DNA of 64,000 bases from Flavobacterium fragile (GTDB lineage: Bacteria > Bacteroidota > Bacteroidia > Flavobacteriales > Flavobacteriaceae). Location of the stretch: assembly GCF_023634865.1 (NCBI RefSeq), contig NZ_JAMLJN010000006.1, positions 158,439-222,438 on the forward strand, in the 5' to 3' direction. A program made the translations under genes and the position numbers. Below are positions 24,649-32,906 of the stretch, piece after piece. Each line of letters opens with the position of its first letter. Position 1 is the stretch's first letter. The notes below the pieces were generated by a model that worked only from the letters and a program-made list of their open reading frames with translations, ran no database searches and was not told the origin of the DNA.

Positions 24649-25407
24649 TTAAACGCCTCCGTCAACAGCAACAATCGATAACGGGTTAAAAGCTCCATTT
24701 TTCAATGGATACATTTGCCCATTAATTTGTTGGTAAAACTCCACACCAAGAGCCAAAACAAGTGGGTGAGTAGAGTTCGCAGTCACCGCATTACTCAAGT
24801 TAATCACTGCCGTAGCCGTAGCATCCCAAGGTAAAATCGCAGTTTCAGAAGTAGCCACTTCATACGATTCTCCAGTAAAGTCAATTGCAGCACCTCCAGA
24901 AATCACTTTAAAGTGAGTAGTTCCACTCGGAGCAGCAATCATATTCGCAGGAATAAAAGCAGGAATACTAACATCCAAAGTTCCAGCTACTCGGTCAATA
25001 TCCGTAGTAAAAGGAGCAAACAAAGAAGTTCCTAATTTTCCACGAATATTAAATTCAAAACCAAGAACCAATTCAATTTCGCCATCAATTACATTACGTA
25101 ATCCTCTCTCACTCACAGCATCCATCTGGATAACCTTTACCATTTGTTGCGTCAAACGACTCACCATTCTACCATCAGCAGAATTTAACAACAATGGACG
25201 TAAAGCAGTTCTTAAAAGCTTACCAGCCTTCCCTGCTCTACCAAATTCAGAACCGTTCTCACGCGTTCTTTGAAACGCAGGGTCACTAGCAATTCTACTT
25301 GCCTCAATGCCACCTTTTTCACGAGCCAAATGCCCATCCTGCGTCTTATAAAAAGTAATATCCCCGATAGTACCTTTTAACTTAATTATGCCTTTCTGTC
25401 TAGCCAT
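24649..25407 (-). CDS. Uncharacterised Bacteroidota family protein, copy A
   Basis: A 252-residue protein of a family I recall only as hypothetical. The N-terminus is MARQKGIIKLKGTIGDITFYK (first 21 residues, a beta-rich start with IG turn), then NGSEFGRAGKAGKLLR, VSRLTQQMVKV and D.VSERGLRNV, a pattern shared with the plus-strand gene at 28191. The rest is predicted beta-strand with ALGVEFYQ...NGQMYPL near the end. It has no signal peptide. It heads the cassette with DUF5675 and two small hydrophobic genes. A virion-like, chaperone or regulatory role cannot be told apart from sequence. Confidence 0.65.
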   Translation of the reverse strand: MARQKGIIKLKGTIGDITFYKTQDGHLAREKGGIEASRIASDPAFQRTRENGSEFGRAGKAGKLLRTALRPLLLNSADGRMVSRLTQQMVKVIQMDAVSERGLRNVIDGEIELVLGFEFNIRGKLGTSLFAPFTTDIDRVAGTLDVSIPAFIPANMIAAPSGTTHFKVISGGAAIDFTGESYEVATSETAILPWDATATAVINLSNAVTANSTHPLVLALGVEFYQQINGQMYPLKNGAFNPLSIVAVDGGV

Positions 25408-25673
25408 AACTTCAAAATTTTAGTTCAACATTCTTTCACTTTCATAAATCATTCAAAACTCGGTTGCAACACTTTCTGAAATAATTACAGGGCAAATTTC
25501 CCACACAAAAACCATCAAAAAACCTCACCCCATACCAAATGTCCTAAACCAACACATTTGTCCTAAAAAGTCCTAAAAACACTTAAAGCTAGCCCATCAA
25601 TCGACGTTAAATGAAAACATTAATTAAGTATCTTTAAGATATCTCAAAACCAAATCAAAAGCAATGTTAAAGT

Positions 25674-25874
25674 ATGAATCAAATACCAAAAAGAGTTTGT
25701 ATTTATCCAAAGGACATACAACGCATTACAGGTAAAAGTTATCGTCAAAGTACAAGAATATTAAATCAGATAAGAAAGTCGCTTAGAAAGCCTAAAAACA
25801 GTCTTGTAAGTATAGATGAGTTTTGTGAATACACGGGATTAAAATATGAACATGTTATAATTGTTATACTATAA
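25674..25874 (+). CDS. Small helix-turn-helix DNA-binding protein
   Basis: A 66-residue protein with an excisionase/MerR-like helix-turn-helix: YPKDIQRITGKSYRQSTRIL followed by VSIDEFCEYTGL. It is basic overall. Proteins of this type accompany mobile elements in Bacteroidota and may regulate the neighbouring cassette. It is divergent from the 24649 gene, with 266 bases between that hold TCCTAAA direct repeats (about 25540-25580). Confidence 0.6.
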   Translation: MNQIPKRVCIYPKDIQRITGKSYRQSTRILNQIRKSLRKPKNSLVSIDEFCEYTGLKYEHVIIVIL

Positions 25875-26020
25875 CTAAGTTTATTTTTTAAACAGCTAGT
25901 ACAAAAGATTTTACTATATTTGTGTATTAAGATTTGTCAAAAAAGAATGTTTTTTTTGAGGTTTAAAATCGAGACCCTAGATAATTATTCTACAAAATAC
26001 CTTTTAAATAAAGGCTAGTA

Positions 26021-26050
26021 AAGAGTGATACAAATCCCTCTTTCTCCGCA
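26021..26050 (+). other. tRNA-Ser 3'-end remnant, possible attachment site
   Basis: CAAATCCCTCTTTCTCCGCA (26031-26050) is the T-arm/acceptor end of a Bacteroidota serine tRNA including a terminal CCGCA. The upstream sequence does not give the rest of a tRNA. Integrative elements that use tRNA genes leave such 3'-end copies, so this may be an att remnant. Confidence 0.45.
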
Positions 26051-26056
26051 GAATTA

Positions 26057-26096
26057 AAACCCTAACGATTGATTATCAATTAGTTAGGGTTTTTTA
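26057..26096 (+). terminator. Terminator following the tRNA remnant
   Basis: AAACCCTAAC / GTTAGGGTTT arms with a T run, the usual terminator placed directly after a tRNA gene. Confidence 0.75.
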
Positions 26097-26363
26097 TTTC
26101 TAATCCTAGCCCACATTTAGTCAACAATCAATTTAAAATTTATCAAAATATAAAAGTTTTTATCCTTTCTGTGTTATTCTTGAACTAGTATACATTTAAA
26201 AAACCTTGCTAAATTGTTTCTAATTGTTTTTTTGTCATTATTTTTTTTATATCCTCAATCTTATTTATAGCCTGAACAAAATTCAGTCTCTACTAAACTC
26301 TCTGTGTTTACAAATCAAAATTGAATTTATTTCTTTTTACAGAGATCAAAACTTACAAAAAAA

Positions 26364-26407
26364 AGTATTCCTATTAATCCATTTAATAACGAATTAATAG
26401 GAATACT
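26364..26407 (-). terminator. Intrinsic terminator of the LamG gene
   Basis: Perfect 15-bp arms AGTATTCCTATTAAT / ATTAATAGGAATACT, loop 14 nt. On the minus strand eight T residues follow. Confidence 0.85.
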
Positions 26408-26425
26408 CAAAATCAATTCGTCTTG

Positions 26426-27472
26426 TTACTTTTTTACAATTTTAGCGACTTTAGTTTTCCCATAAGTATTCTTTACTTTCAACAAATAAATGCCTGGAGC
26501 ATACTCTGAAAGGTTAATAGATGTAGTTCCGGTATGTGCTTTTTTTTGTAAAACCATTTTCCCCATTACGTCAAATATTTCTAACTGAATATCTTCCTGA
26601 ATTTGTATTTGAAAAATATCTGAAGAGGGGTTGGGATACACTTTTAGTTCTAATACTTCGTATTCAAAATTATTTGAACTTAAAGCCGAACAAGTAGTTC
26701 CTGTTATTATACTAGAGCTAGCCAACCAGTTCGAGGTTATTCCGTTTAGGGTAAAATTATTTAATGTTCCCGTAAATCCCGAAACAGAACTATCCGTTAA
26801 AGTTGTTATAGTTGTATTATCAGTGGAATCAAATCCTTGGTTAAATTGGTAATAAGCGACCAAACCTACTTGGGAAGTCGGATTGCTTAATTCGCAATTC
26901 ATTGCGTTTTGTATTTCTGCTGTTGTACGTGCTACATTCCAAATGCGAACTTCATCTATGTCGCCATCCCATAATTCTGTCCAAGCATCATCTCCTATTT
27001 TAAATGTAGTAGATGAATAAGCCGGAGAAATAGTGGCAGTGCCTTGTATTACTCCATCTTGATAATATGTCATGGAACCCGATGTAGCATCATACACTAA
27101 AGCAACATGATACCATTGATTTAAATTCCAAGCGGATAACGACTGCACATCTGACCAGCTGTTACCTGAACCAATTGTGGCAATCATTTTATCATTGTTA
27201 AGATTATAAGATAGGGTAAAGCCATAATAGCCATTGGCAATTTTTGAAAAAATAGTCCTGTAACCTTTTGTCTCCAGTTTAGCCATAGCTTCAATAGTAA
27301 AACTACCAGTGGGATTAGGAATGCTTGCTATACTTATATAGTCATTACCTCCATCAAAGTTTAAATGTGTTGCAGGAACAGAATTGAGCGCTCTATTTTC
27401 TGAAATAGTTTGTCCAATCGATGCTAAGCCTGCCAAAGTAAATGGCAATACAAAAAGGTACTTTTTTAACAT
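26426..27472 (-). CDS. Secreted LamG-like protein with T9SS sorting domain
   Basis: A 348-residue exported protein: signal peptide 1-20, a concanavalin-like LamG/pentraxin domain (about residues 35-205, with GSFTIEAMAKL, WYHVALVYDATSG, WDGDIDEVRIWNVARTTAEI), then a T9SS type A domain from VYPNPSSDIF to KIVKK. It probably binds polysaccharide or decorates the cell surface. It stands alone with a strong terminator. It lies between the two segments carrying the unknown protein family, so it may belong to the host chromosome rather than to the cassettes. Confidence 0.85.
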   Translation of the reverse strand: MLKKYLFVLPFTLAGLASIGQTISENRALNSVPATHLNFDGGNDYISIASIPNPTGSFTIEAMAKLETKGYRTIFSKIANGYYGFTLSYNLNNDKMIATIGSGNSWSDVQSLSAWNLNQWYHVALVYDATSGSMTYYQDGVIQGTATISPAYSSTTFKIGDDAWTELWDGDIDEVRIWNVARTTAEIQNAMNCELSNPTSQVGLVAYYQFNQGFDSTDNTTITTLTDSSVSGFTGTLNNFTLNGITSNWLASSSIITGTTCSALSSNNFEYEVLELKVYPNPSSDIFQIQIQEDIQLEIFDVMGKMVLQKKAHTGTTSINLSEYAPGIYLLKVKNTYGKTKVAKIVKK

Positions 27473-27680
27473 AGTAAATTTTAATTTAATTTTTATGATT
27501 TATAATAATTGATTTGAGTCACTTTTTTTCAAGATTGACAAAATATTTTAAAGGACTAGAACACTATTTTCGGTTGGTCATTTTTGATTTTATTCTCAAC
27601 TAACTTTTCAGTGAACTTGCATAGCCTAAAAATATTTCGGCAAAAATATTAGAAAACATAAGAAATTTTCTCTGTAAAGG

Positions 27681-27711
27681 GGGGACAAATAAAGATAAAT
27701 AGGGGACAAAT
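27681..27711. promoter_or_regulatory. GGGGACAAAT direct repeat, 21-bp spacing
   Basis: Two identical 10-mers at 27681-27690 and 27702-27711. The centre-to-centre distance of two helical turns is typical of direct-repeat operators such as those bound by LytTR-type regulators. Target gene unclear. Confidence 0.35.
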
Positions 27712-27970
27712 TTTTTTGTTATGTTTTTGATTTTTAATATTTTAATTAAAATGATAATTAAAATCTAATTTAATTCAAGAAATAATTCTTCTTTTAAATG
27801 CAATTAGGTTGATTTTATATCATAGCGCTTCGGGGCTCTTTTTAGTATAAAGCAATATTACCTTAAGTTTTTCCATTATTTTATTCGTTATTGACTCAAT
27901 ATGATTTCCCGATTGCATTACTAATAATTTTTTCTATACGCTTTTATTTTGGTTTCTTTTCTTTTACTAG

Positions 27971-28036
27971 GGTACTACAACCATTACGTATGTATACCGT
28001 TAGTATGGAGTATCTATACAGTAACTATGCTCTATG
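27971..28036 (+). repeat. 11-bp phased units, distal set
   Basis: Six consecutive 11-nt units. The last four are TATACCGTTAG, TATGGAGTATC, TATACAGTAAC and TATGCTCTATG, which share TAT at the start and GTA or similar in the middle. Confidence 0.4.
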
Positions 28037-28132
28037 TGTTTATTTTTTCTTTTTGTTTTGTTTATAATTTGTTTGTAAAATGGTGTTTTTTTGCAAATAA
28101 ATAGCTTAATTTTGAAAAGCAGGGGTACTACA

Positions 28133-28187
28133 ACTACGAACCAACTACGAACTAAATACGAAGTAAATACCAACCTATTACAACACG
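28133..28187 (+). repeat. 11-bp phased units, start-proximal set
   Basis: ACTACGAACCA, ACTACGAACTA, AATACGAAGTA, AATACCAACCT and ATTACAACACG follow one another without gaps and end 3 bases before the ATG at 28191. The first three are close copies. Confidence 0.6.
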
Positions 28188-28190
28188 ATT

Positions 28191-28883
28191 ATGGCTAAAA
28201 TTACATCATTTGAAGGTAAAATTCCCAAACGCATAGGCAATTATGTTGTTTATCGATTAGACGATCAATTGATTGTTAGGGCGAATTCTGGGTTTACTAG
28301 TAAGGGATTGAAGCAAAAGGCTAAGTATGCTCTTTGTTTACAAAATGCTAGTGAATTTGGATTGTTGAGCAAAACATGTAAGGCAATACGGCAGGTTGTG
28401 GCAGATGGTTTAACGCTGCACAATAATTTGCAAGTGGTGAATAACTTGACCAAGAAAATGCGAAGTGTATTGGTCTATGATACGCTTCATGATCGTGGTA
28501 ATAGGAACTTGAAAACTGCTTTGGCCACTAGCGAGGCTCAAAATGTTATGAAAGGCTATGCTTTTACACCCGATTTTAAATTACAATTGCAAGTTACACC
28601 CGAGGGTTTGCTAGTGACCGTTCCAGAGGAGTTGTTAGAGGTTTCTAATGGGTATTTGGGTTTTTGTGTGCAGTATCTTTTTTTTGATTTTGATAGCTTG
28701 ACAGGGTATTTGGAGCGAACCACTTGGCAAATGGAGCCATTAAATTCAAAAGTTTCTTTTGTTCTGCCTGTTGTTGCTCCTGGAGGAGTTTTGTTGTCTA
28801 TGTATCGTTTTTCGTTTTTTTCACTGCAGGAGGGGGAGTGGTTGCCTGTATTGCCGGAACAAAAAGGGTTGGTTGTTTTTTAG
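28191..28883 (+). CDS. Uncharacterised Bacteroidota family protein, copy B
   Basis: A 230-residue protein that is a diverged paralogue of the product at 24649. The shared skeleton is an N-terminal G-IG turn (KRIGNYVVYRL), NASEFGLLSKTCKAIR, VNNLTKKMRSVLVYD, then DRGNRNLKTA and GYAFTPDF. The C-terminal half is beta-rich and ends in LVVF, as its paralogue ends near PLSIVAVDG. Cys and Phe are more frequent and G/T-rich codons are used at the 3' end, suggesting a different history. It has an unusual leader of 11-bp repeats reaching the start codon and a terminator about 90 bases after the stop. Function unknown. Confidence 0.6.
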   Translation: MAKITSFEGKIPKRIGNYVVYRLDDQLIVRANSGFTSKGLKQKAKYALCLQNASEFGLLSKTCKAIRQVVADGLTLHNNLQVVNNLTKKMRSVLVYDTLHDRGNRNLKTALATSEAQNVMKGYAFTPDFKLQLQVTPEGLLVTVPEELLEVSNGYLGFCVQYLFFDFDSLTGYLERTTWQMEPLNSKVSFVLPVVAPGGVLLSMYRFSFFSLQEGEWLPVLPEQKGLVVF

Positions 28884-28973
28884 TTACCCATTTCTCTTTT
28901 GTTTGTTGTCTTGGGTTAATATTTTTATTTTGAAAAGTTTACCACTGCAAGGGTTTTCTTTTGTGACCAAAAT

Positions 28974-29008
28974 ACTGTTTCTTTTCTGCGTTACAAAACA
29001 GTTTTTTT
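28974..29008 (+). terminator. Probable terminator of gene 28191
   Basis: ACTGTTT (28974-28980) pairs with AAACAGT (28996-29002), then a T run. Confidence 0.5.
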
Positions 29009-29332
29009 CTGGGTTGTAGGGGACTTTTTTATTCAAAAGACTTGATTTTAAAAAAGGATTTACTAAAAATCTGCGTATTCAGATTAAGGTTACATTTAAG
29101 GTACAACTAGTAATTGAGATGTTTTGCAAACAAGCCCTTTACAACGTTTGCCAACTTGCCCTCAACAATGACGAAGTGCTCTTTTACTTTCAAAGAAACT
29201 ACAAATGCGTTTGCAAATGAATTTAACGAGAATGTGGATTTCCTTGTTATTTAATAAAATCCTTAGATTACTTTAGCTCCCAATTGTAACCCACTATTTT
29301 TAGTTGATATCAAATTCAGTTAGTTCCAAGGG

Positions 29333-29363
29333 TTGTACAGGTGCTTTTTTTTCGTTATGTTTG
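29333..29363 (+). promoter_or_regulatory. Bacteroidota promoter for the type IIL enzyme
   Basis: -33 TTG (29333-29335), 20-nt spacer, -7 TATGTTTG (29356-29363), a full match to TTG-N19/20-TAnnTTTG. The start codon is 31 bases downstream. Confidence 0.6.
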
Positions 29364-29394
29364 GGAATTATACTACAATTAAAACTAAATACAA

Positions 29395-32130
29395 ATGGCG
29401 TTAAGCTGGAATGAGATAAAAGATAGAGCAGTTAAGTTTTCAAAAGAATGGAAAGATACCACTAATGAAGAAGCCGATGCAAAACCATTTTTAGACGCTT
29501 TTTTCGATGTCTTTGGAATCACTCGTAAGAAGATAGGAACATTTGAACACCGAGTAAAAAAACTATCAGATGCCGATGGTTACATAGATTTACTTTGGAA
29601 AGGGACTATTCTAGTCGAAATGAAAAGTCGTGGTAAAAACCTCGACAAAGCATTTCAACAAGCAATTGATTATACACACGGTTTAAAACAAAACGAACTC
29701 CCAAAATACGTTTTGGTGTGCGATTTCCACATTTTTAGATTATACGATACCGAAGAACAAACCACTTTAGAATTCACAATTGACGAACTAGTTCTCAATG
29801 TGCAAAGCTTTGGCTATCTTTTAGGCTATCAAAAGAAAACATACAAAGAACAAGACCCTGCCAATATCAAAGCAGCTGAATTAATGGGGAAACTGCACGA
29901 CCGATTAGAAGAAATTGGGTACGAAGGGCATCCGTTAGAAGTGTATTTAGTTCGGATTTTATTCTGTTTGTTTGCTGAGGATACTACGATTTTTAACAAA
30001 CAACAATTTCAAGATTATGTGGAAAATAGAACTGCCGAAGATGGAAGCGATTTAGCATCCAAAATTCAAGAACTTTTCCAGGTTTTAAACACACCAATTG
30101 AAAAACGATTTAAAAACTTAGACGAGCAGTTAAACGAGTTTCCGTATGTAAATGGTAAACTCTTTGAAGAAATTTTGCCAATGGCAAGTTTTGATAGCAA
30201 AATGCGCCAAGCTTTATTAGATTGTTGCTACATCGATTGGAGTAAAATTTCGCCGGCTATTTTTGGTTCTATGTTTCAAAGCGTAATGAATCCAAAAGAA
30301 CGAAGAAACTTAGGAGCACATTACACCAGTGAAAGCAATATCTTAAAACTAATAAAGCCATTATTTTTAGATGAATTGTGGGCAGAGTTTGAAAGTATCA
30401 AAGGAAATAAAAACAAATTACCTGAATTCCATAAGAAAATTAGCCAACTCAAATTCTTAGACCCTGCGTGTGGTTGCGGTAATTTCTTAGTAATTACTTA
30501 TCGTGAATTACGTTTGTTAGAATTAGAAGTATTACGAGCTACTTACAAATCAGGACAAGGAGTTTTAGACATCAGCGATATCATTTGGCTCGATGTAGAC
30601 ATGATGTGCGGTATTGAATATGAAGAATTTCCAGCACGTATTGCCGAAGTAGCCATGTGGTTAATTGACCACCAAATGAACATGCTAATTAGTAATGAAT
30701 TTGGTCAATACTTTGCACGTTTACCATTGAAAAAATCAGCTAAAATTGTGCATGGTGACGCTCTGGAAGTAAACTGGGAAGATGTTGTAGCTAAAAATCA
30801 ACTTTCATACATTATTGGAAATCCACCTTTCATTGGTTCAAAAATCATGAGCCAATTCCAAAGAAATCAAATTATTAAAGAGTTTGATAACAGTAAAGGT
30901 TGTGGAGTTTTAGATTATGTTTCGGGATGGTATTTAAAAGCTGCTAAATACATTCATAATACAAAAATAAAAACAGCGTTTGTTTCTACTAATTCGATTG
31001 TTCAAGGAGAGCAAACGAGTATTCTTTGGGGACAAATGTTAAATAAATATGGTGTTAAAATTCACTTTGCGCATCGCACTTTTAAATGGAGCAATGAAGC
31101 CAAAGGAAATGCGGCAGTATATTGTATAATTGTGGGGTTTGCTAATTTTGATATTAAAAACAAAGTCCTTTTTGAATACGAGGACATTAAAGGTGAACCA
31201 CAAGCTATTCAAGTTAAAAATATAAACCCTTATTTGGTAGATGCTAAAGACATTTTTATTGAAAAGAGAAGAAAGCCTATTTGTAATATACCAGAAATTT
31301 CGTTTGGAAATATGCCTAATGATGGAGGGAATTTTTTCATTAACGAAAATGATATAGAAGAAATTAAATCAATTGAACCTAAATCAATTGAATACATAAA
31401 ACCATTTATTGGGGCACAAGAATTTCTAAATGGTCAAGAAAAATACTGCTATTGGTTTGAAAATGTAAACCCAAAAGATTGGAGTTTAATGCCTTTAGCT
31501 CTACAAAAAGTAAAAGCTGTTGAAAAACTACGTGCAAGTAGTTCAAGAGAAGCTACCAGAAAATTAGCTTTATATCCTTCTTTATTTGGAGAAATTAGAC
31601 AACCTAAAACTAATTATATCTTAATACCAAGACATTCATCTGAAAACAGGAAATACATACCTTTTGGTTATCTTTCTCCAGATAATATAGTTGGAGATAC
31701 TTGTTTATCAATTGAGAATGTTACTTTATTCCATTTTGGTGTTCTTCAGTCAAGTCTTCATATGTCATGGGTAAATGTAGTTTGTGGTAGATTAGAGAGT
31801 CGTTACAGATATTCAAACGAAATTGTTTACAATAACTACCCTTGGCCTGAGAATCCTTCCGAAAAACAAATAAAAACTATTGAAGAAAAAGCACAAAATG
31901 TTTTAGATGTTAGAGCTTCTTTTCCTACTAGTTCATTAGCAGATTTATACAATCCATTAACCATGCCACCCGCTTTAGTAAAAGCCCACAACGAATTAGA
32001 CAAAGCCGTAGATGCCGCCTACAGCAAACAAGCCTTCACCAGCGAAGCCAAACGTATGGAGTTTTTATTTGAATTGTATGAGAAATATACAGCAGGTTTG
32101 TTTGTAAAGGAGAAGAAAAGTAAAAAATAG
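29395..32130 (+). CDS. MmeI-like type IIL restriction-modification enzyme
   Basis: A 911-residue single-chain endonuclease/methyltransferase, about the length of MmeI. The N-terminal nuclease has D65-X9-E75-M-K77 (GYIDLLWKGTILVEMKSRG), matching the MmeI catalytic spacing. A helical connector follows (about 170-310). The gamma-class adenine methyltransferase has motif I FLDPACGCGNFL (about residues 355-366) and motif IV NPPF (about 475). The C-terminal half (about 620-860) holds the target recognition domain. One protein methylates one strand of its site and cuts downstream. It is intact, with no separate R, M or S gene nearby, as expected for type IIL. Confidence 0.92.
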   Translation: MALSWNEIKDRAVKFSKEWKDTTNEEADAKPFLDAFFDVFGITRKKIGTFEHRVKKLSDADGYIDLLWKGTILVEMKSRGKNLDKAFQQAIDYTHGLKQNELPKYVLVCDFHIFRLYDTEEQTTLEFTIDELVLNVQSFGYLLGYQKKTYKEQDPANIKAAELMGKLHDRLEEIGYEGHPLEVYLVRILFCLFAEDTTIFNKQQFQDYVENRTAEDGSDLASKIQELFQVLNTPIEKRFKNLDEQLNEFPYVNGKLFEEILPMASFDSKMRQALLDCCYIDWSKISPAIFGSMFQSVMNPKERRNLGAHYTSESNILKLIKPLFLDELWAEFESIKGNKNKLPEFHKKISQLKFLDPACGCGNFLVITYRELRLLELEVLRATYKSGQGVLDISDIIWLDVDMMCGIEYEEFPARIAEVAMWLIDHQMNMLISNEFGQYFARLPLKKSAKIVHGDALEVNWEDVVAKNQLSYIIGNPPFIGSKIMSQFQRNQIIKEFDNSKGCGVLDYVSGWYLKAAKYIHNTKIKTAFVSTNSIVQGEQTSILWGQMLNKYGVKIHFAHRTFKWSNEAKGNAAVYCIIVGFANFDIKNKVLFEYEDIKGEPQAIQVKNINPYLVDAKDIFIEKRRKPICNIPEISFGNMPNDGGNFFINENDIEEIKSIEPKSIEYIKPFIGAQEFLNGQEKYCYWFENVNPKDWSLMPLALQKVKAVEKLRASSSREATRKLALYPSLFGEIRQPKTNYILIPRHSSENRKYIPFGYLSPDNIVGDTCLSIENVTLFHFGVLQSSLHMSWVNVVCGRLESRYRYSNEIVYNNYPWPENPSEKQIKTIEEKAQNVLDVRASFPTSSLADLYNPLTMPPALVKAHNELDKAVDAAYSKQAFTSEAKRMEFLFELYEKYTAGLFVKEKKSKK

Positions 32131-32135
32131 ATAGT

Positions 32136-32342
32136 ATGAGAACAATAACATTTAATTTAGCTGATAAACACGAAAATAAAAAAGGGCTTATAAATAAAAA
32201 AAATTATGAATTGAATGGTGTACCCACTACTCATCAAACAAAAGATGGTATTGCATATGTAGTTGATTTTGAAAATGAAAAAAAAGGAGAAGAATTTAAT
32301 GTTTTTATAAATAAGTTGATTCCAAATTTATTTGAATATTAA
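32136..32342 (+). CDS. Small protein following the type IIL enzyme
   Basis: A 68-residue charged cytoplasmic protein (NLADKHENKKGLINKKNY ... FENEKKGEEFNVFINKL) starting 6 bases after the enzyme stop, so co-transcribed. No family recognised. It could be a control or accessory protein; nothing in the sequence shows DNA binding. Confidence 0.6.
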   Translation: MRTITFNLADKHENKKGLINKKNYELNGVPTTHQTKDGIAYVVDFENEKKGEEFNVFINKLIPNLFEY

Positions 32343-32421
32343 ATTATTATCCGCTTAATCTCGATTCCATAATCGTATGTGAATAATTAATTTTTAAGTA
32401 AATCATTAAAATAACATTAGT

Positions 32422-32547
32422 ATGCCACTAAAACCAGGACCAAAAAGAATAGCTACCTCAACAGGTAAACCAGACCAACGCCAACGTGATAACAAATCCA
32501 CACCGGGTAATACACCTTCCTTAGAACCTCCAAAGAAGAAGTCGTAA
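32422..32547 (+). CDS. 41-residue basic Pro-rich peptide
   Basis: ATG at 32422 to TAA at 32547. Rich in Lys, Pro, Thr and Arg (MPLKPGPKR start, EPPKKKS end), disordered in appearance. Its composition differs from random AT-rich frames, which favours a real small gene. Similar short KPGPKR proteins are, as I recall, found in Bacteroidota. Function unknown. Confidence 0.5.
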   Translation: MPLKPGPKRIATSTGKPDQRQRDNKSTPGNTPSLEPPKKKS

Positions 32548-32646
32548 AGATCCATAATAAGTGTTTAAAAAAAATAATGGACGAATCTGTTTTAAGCACT
32601 TAAATAATTTACGGCTTAATTATTGATAAAATAAAAAAAACAATCC

Positions 32647-32823
32647 GTGAAACTCATAATCGACGTAGGATATCAAAACAACAAAGCCAAAGTAGTAGGA
32701 GGCTTCTTTGAAGATTGGAACGCAAACCAACTCTTAAAATTGGCATACAAAGAAGTCGATGAGGTTCAGGAATACATTCCAGGAGAGTTTTACAAAATAG
32801 AATTACCCAAGATAGTTAAATAG
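32647..32823 (+). pseudogene. Truncated endonuclease V (N-terminal remnant)
   Basis: A 58-residue frame from GTG at 32647. It reads like the first third of a Bacteroidota endonuclease V: IDVGYQNNKAKVVGGFFEDW, then EYIPGEFYKIELP where intact enzymes have YxPGxFYKRELPC. It stops right after that, and the KRELPC box is degraded to KIELPK. The rest of the enzyme (about 170 residues, including catalytic acids) is absent downstream. It was probably broken when the accessory segment or the following gene arrived. If expressed it could not be active as endonuclease V. Confidence 0.65.
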
Positions 32824-32906
32824 TATAGGAAATAGAATAAATTTTGCCTTAATTTGATTATGTTTACCGTTTAGTTTAAATGTAATAAAAATATAAATAA
32901 AATAGT

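Larger units (their letters stand above)
25875..26425. other. Intergenic, tRNA-Ser remnant and two terminators
   Basis: No coding frame of note. It holds a fragment like the 3' end of a serine tRNA, a terminator right after it, and the terminator of the LamG gene. Confidence 0.5.
27473..28190. other. 718-bp intergenic region with phased repeats
   Basis: No gene is seen. It contains a direct repeat of GGGGACAAAT, a 12-bp direct repeat GGGTACTACAAC (27970-27981 and 28123-28134), and two sets of 11-bp periodic units leading to the ATG at 28191. Confidence 0.55.
28884..29394. other. Intergenic region before the restriction-modification gene
   Basis: It holds the terminator of the gene at 28191 and the promoter at 29333-29363. 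A 33-residue frame near 29119-29220 (MFCKQALYNVCQLA start) is Cys-rich and may be a gene fragment, but cannot be supported. Confidence 0.4.

Noticed and set aside
26021..26050. A functional serine tRNA
   Set aside because: Only the T-arm/acceptor 3' part is present; no matching 5' acceptor, D-arm or anticodon stem upstream.
28724..29019. Plus-strand frames overlapping the 3' end of gene 28191
   Set aside because: Alternative phases of G/T-rich coding sequence continuing into the intergenic region; no family pattern.
29119..29220. 33-residue Cys-rich frame before the type IIL enzyme
   Set aside because: Too short and unsupported; it could be a transposase or other fragment but nothing in it is diagnostic.
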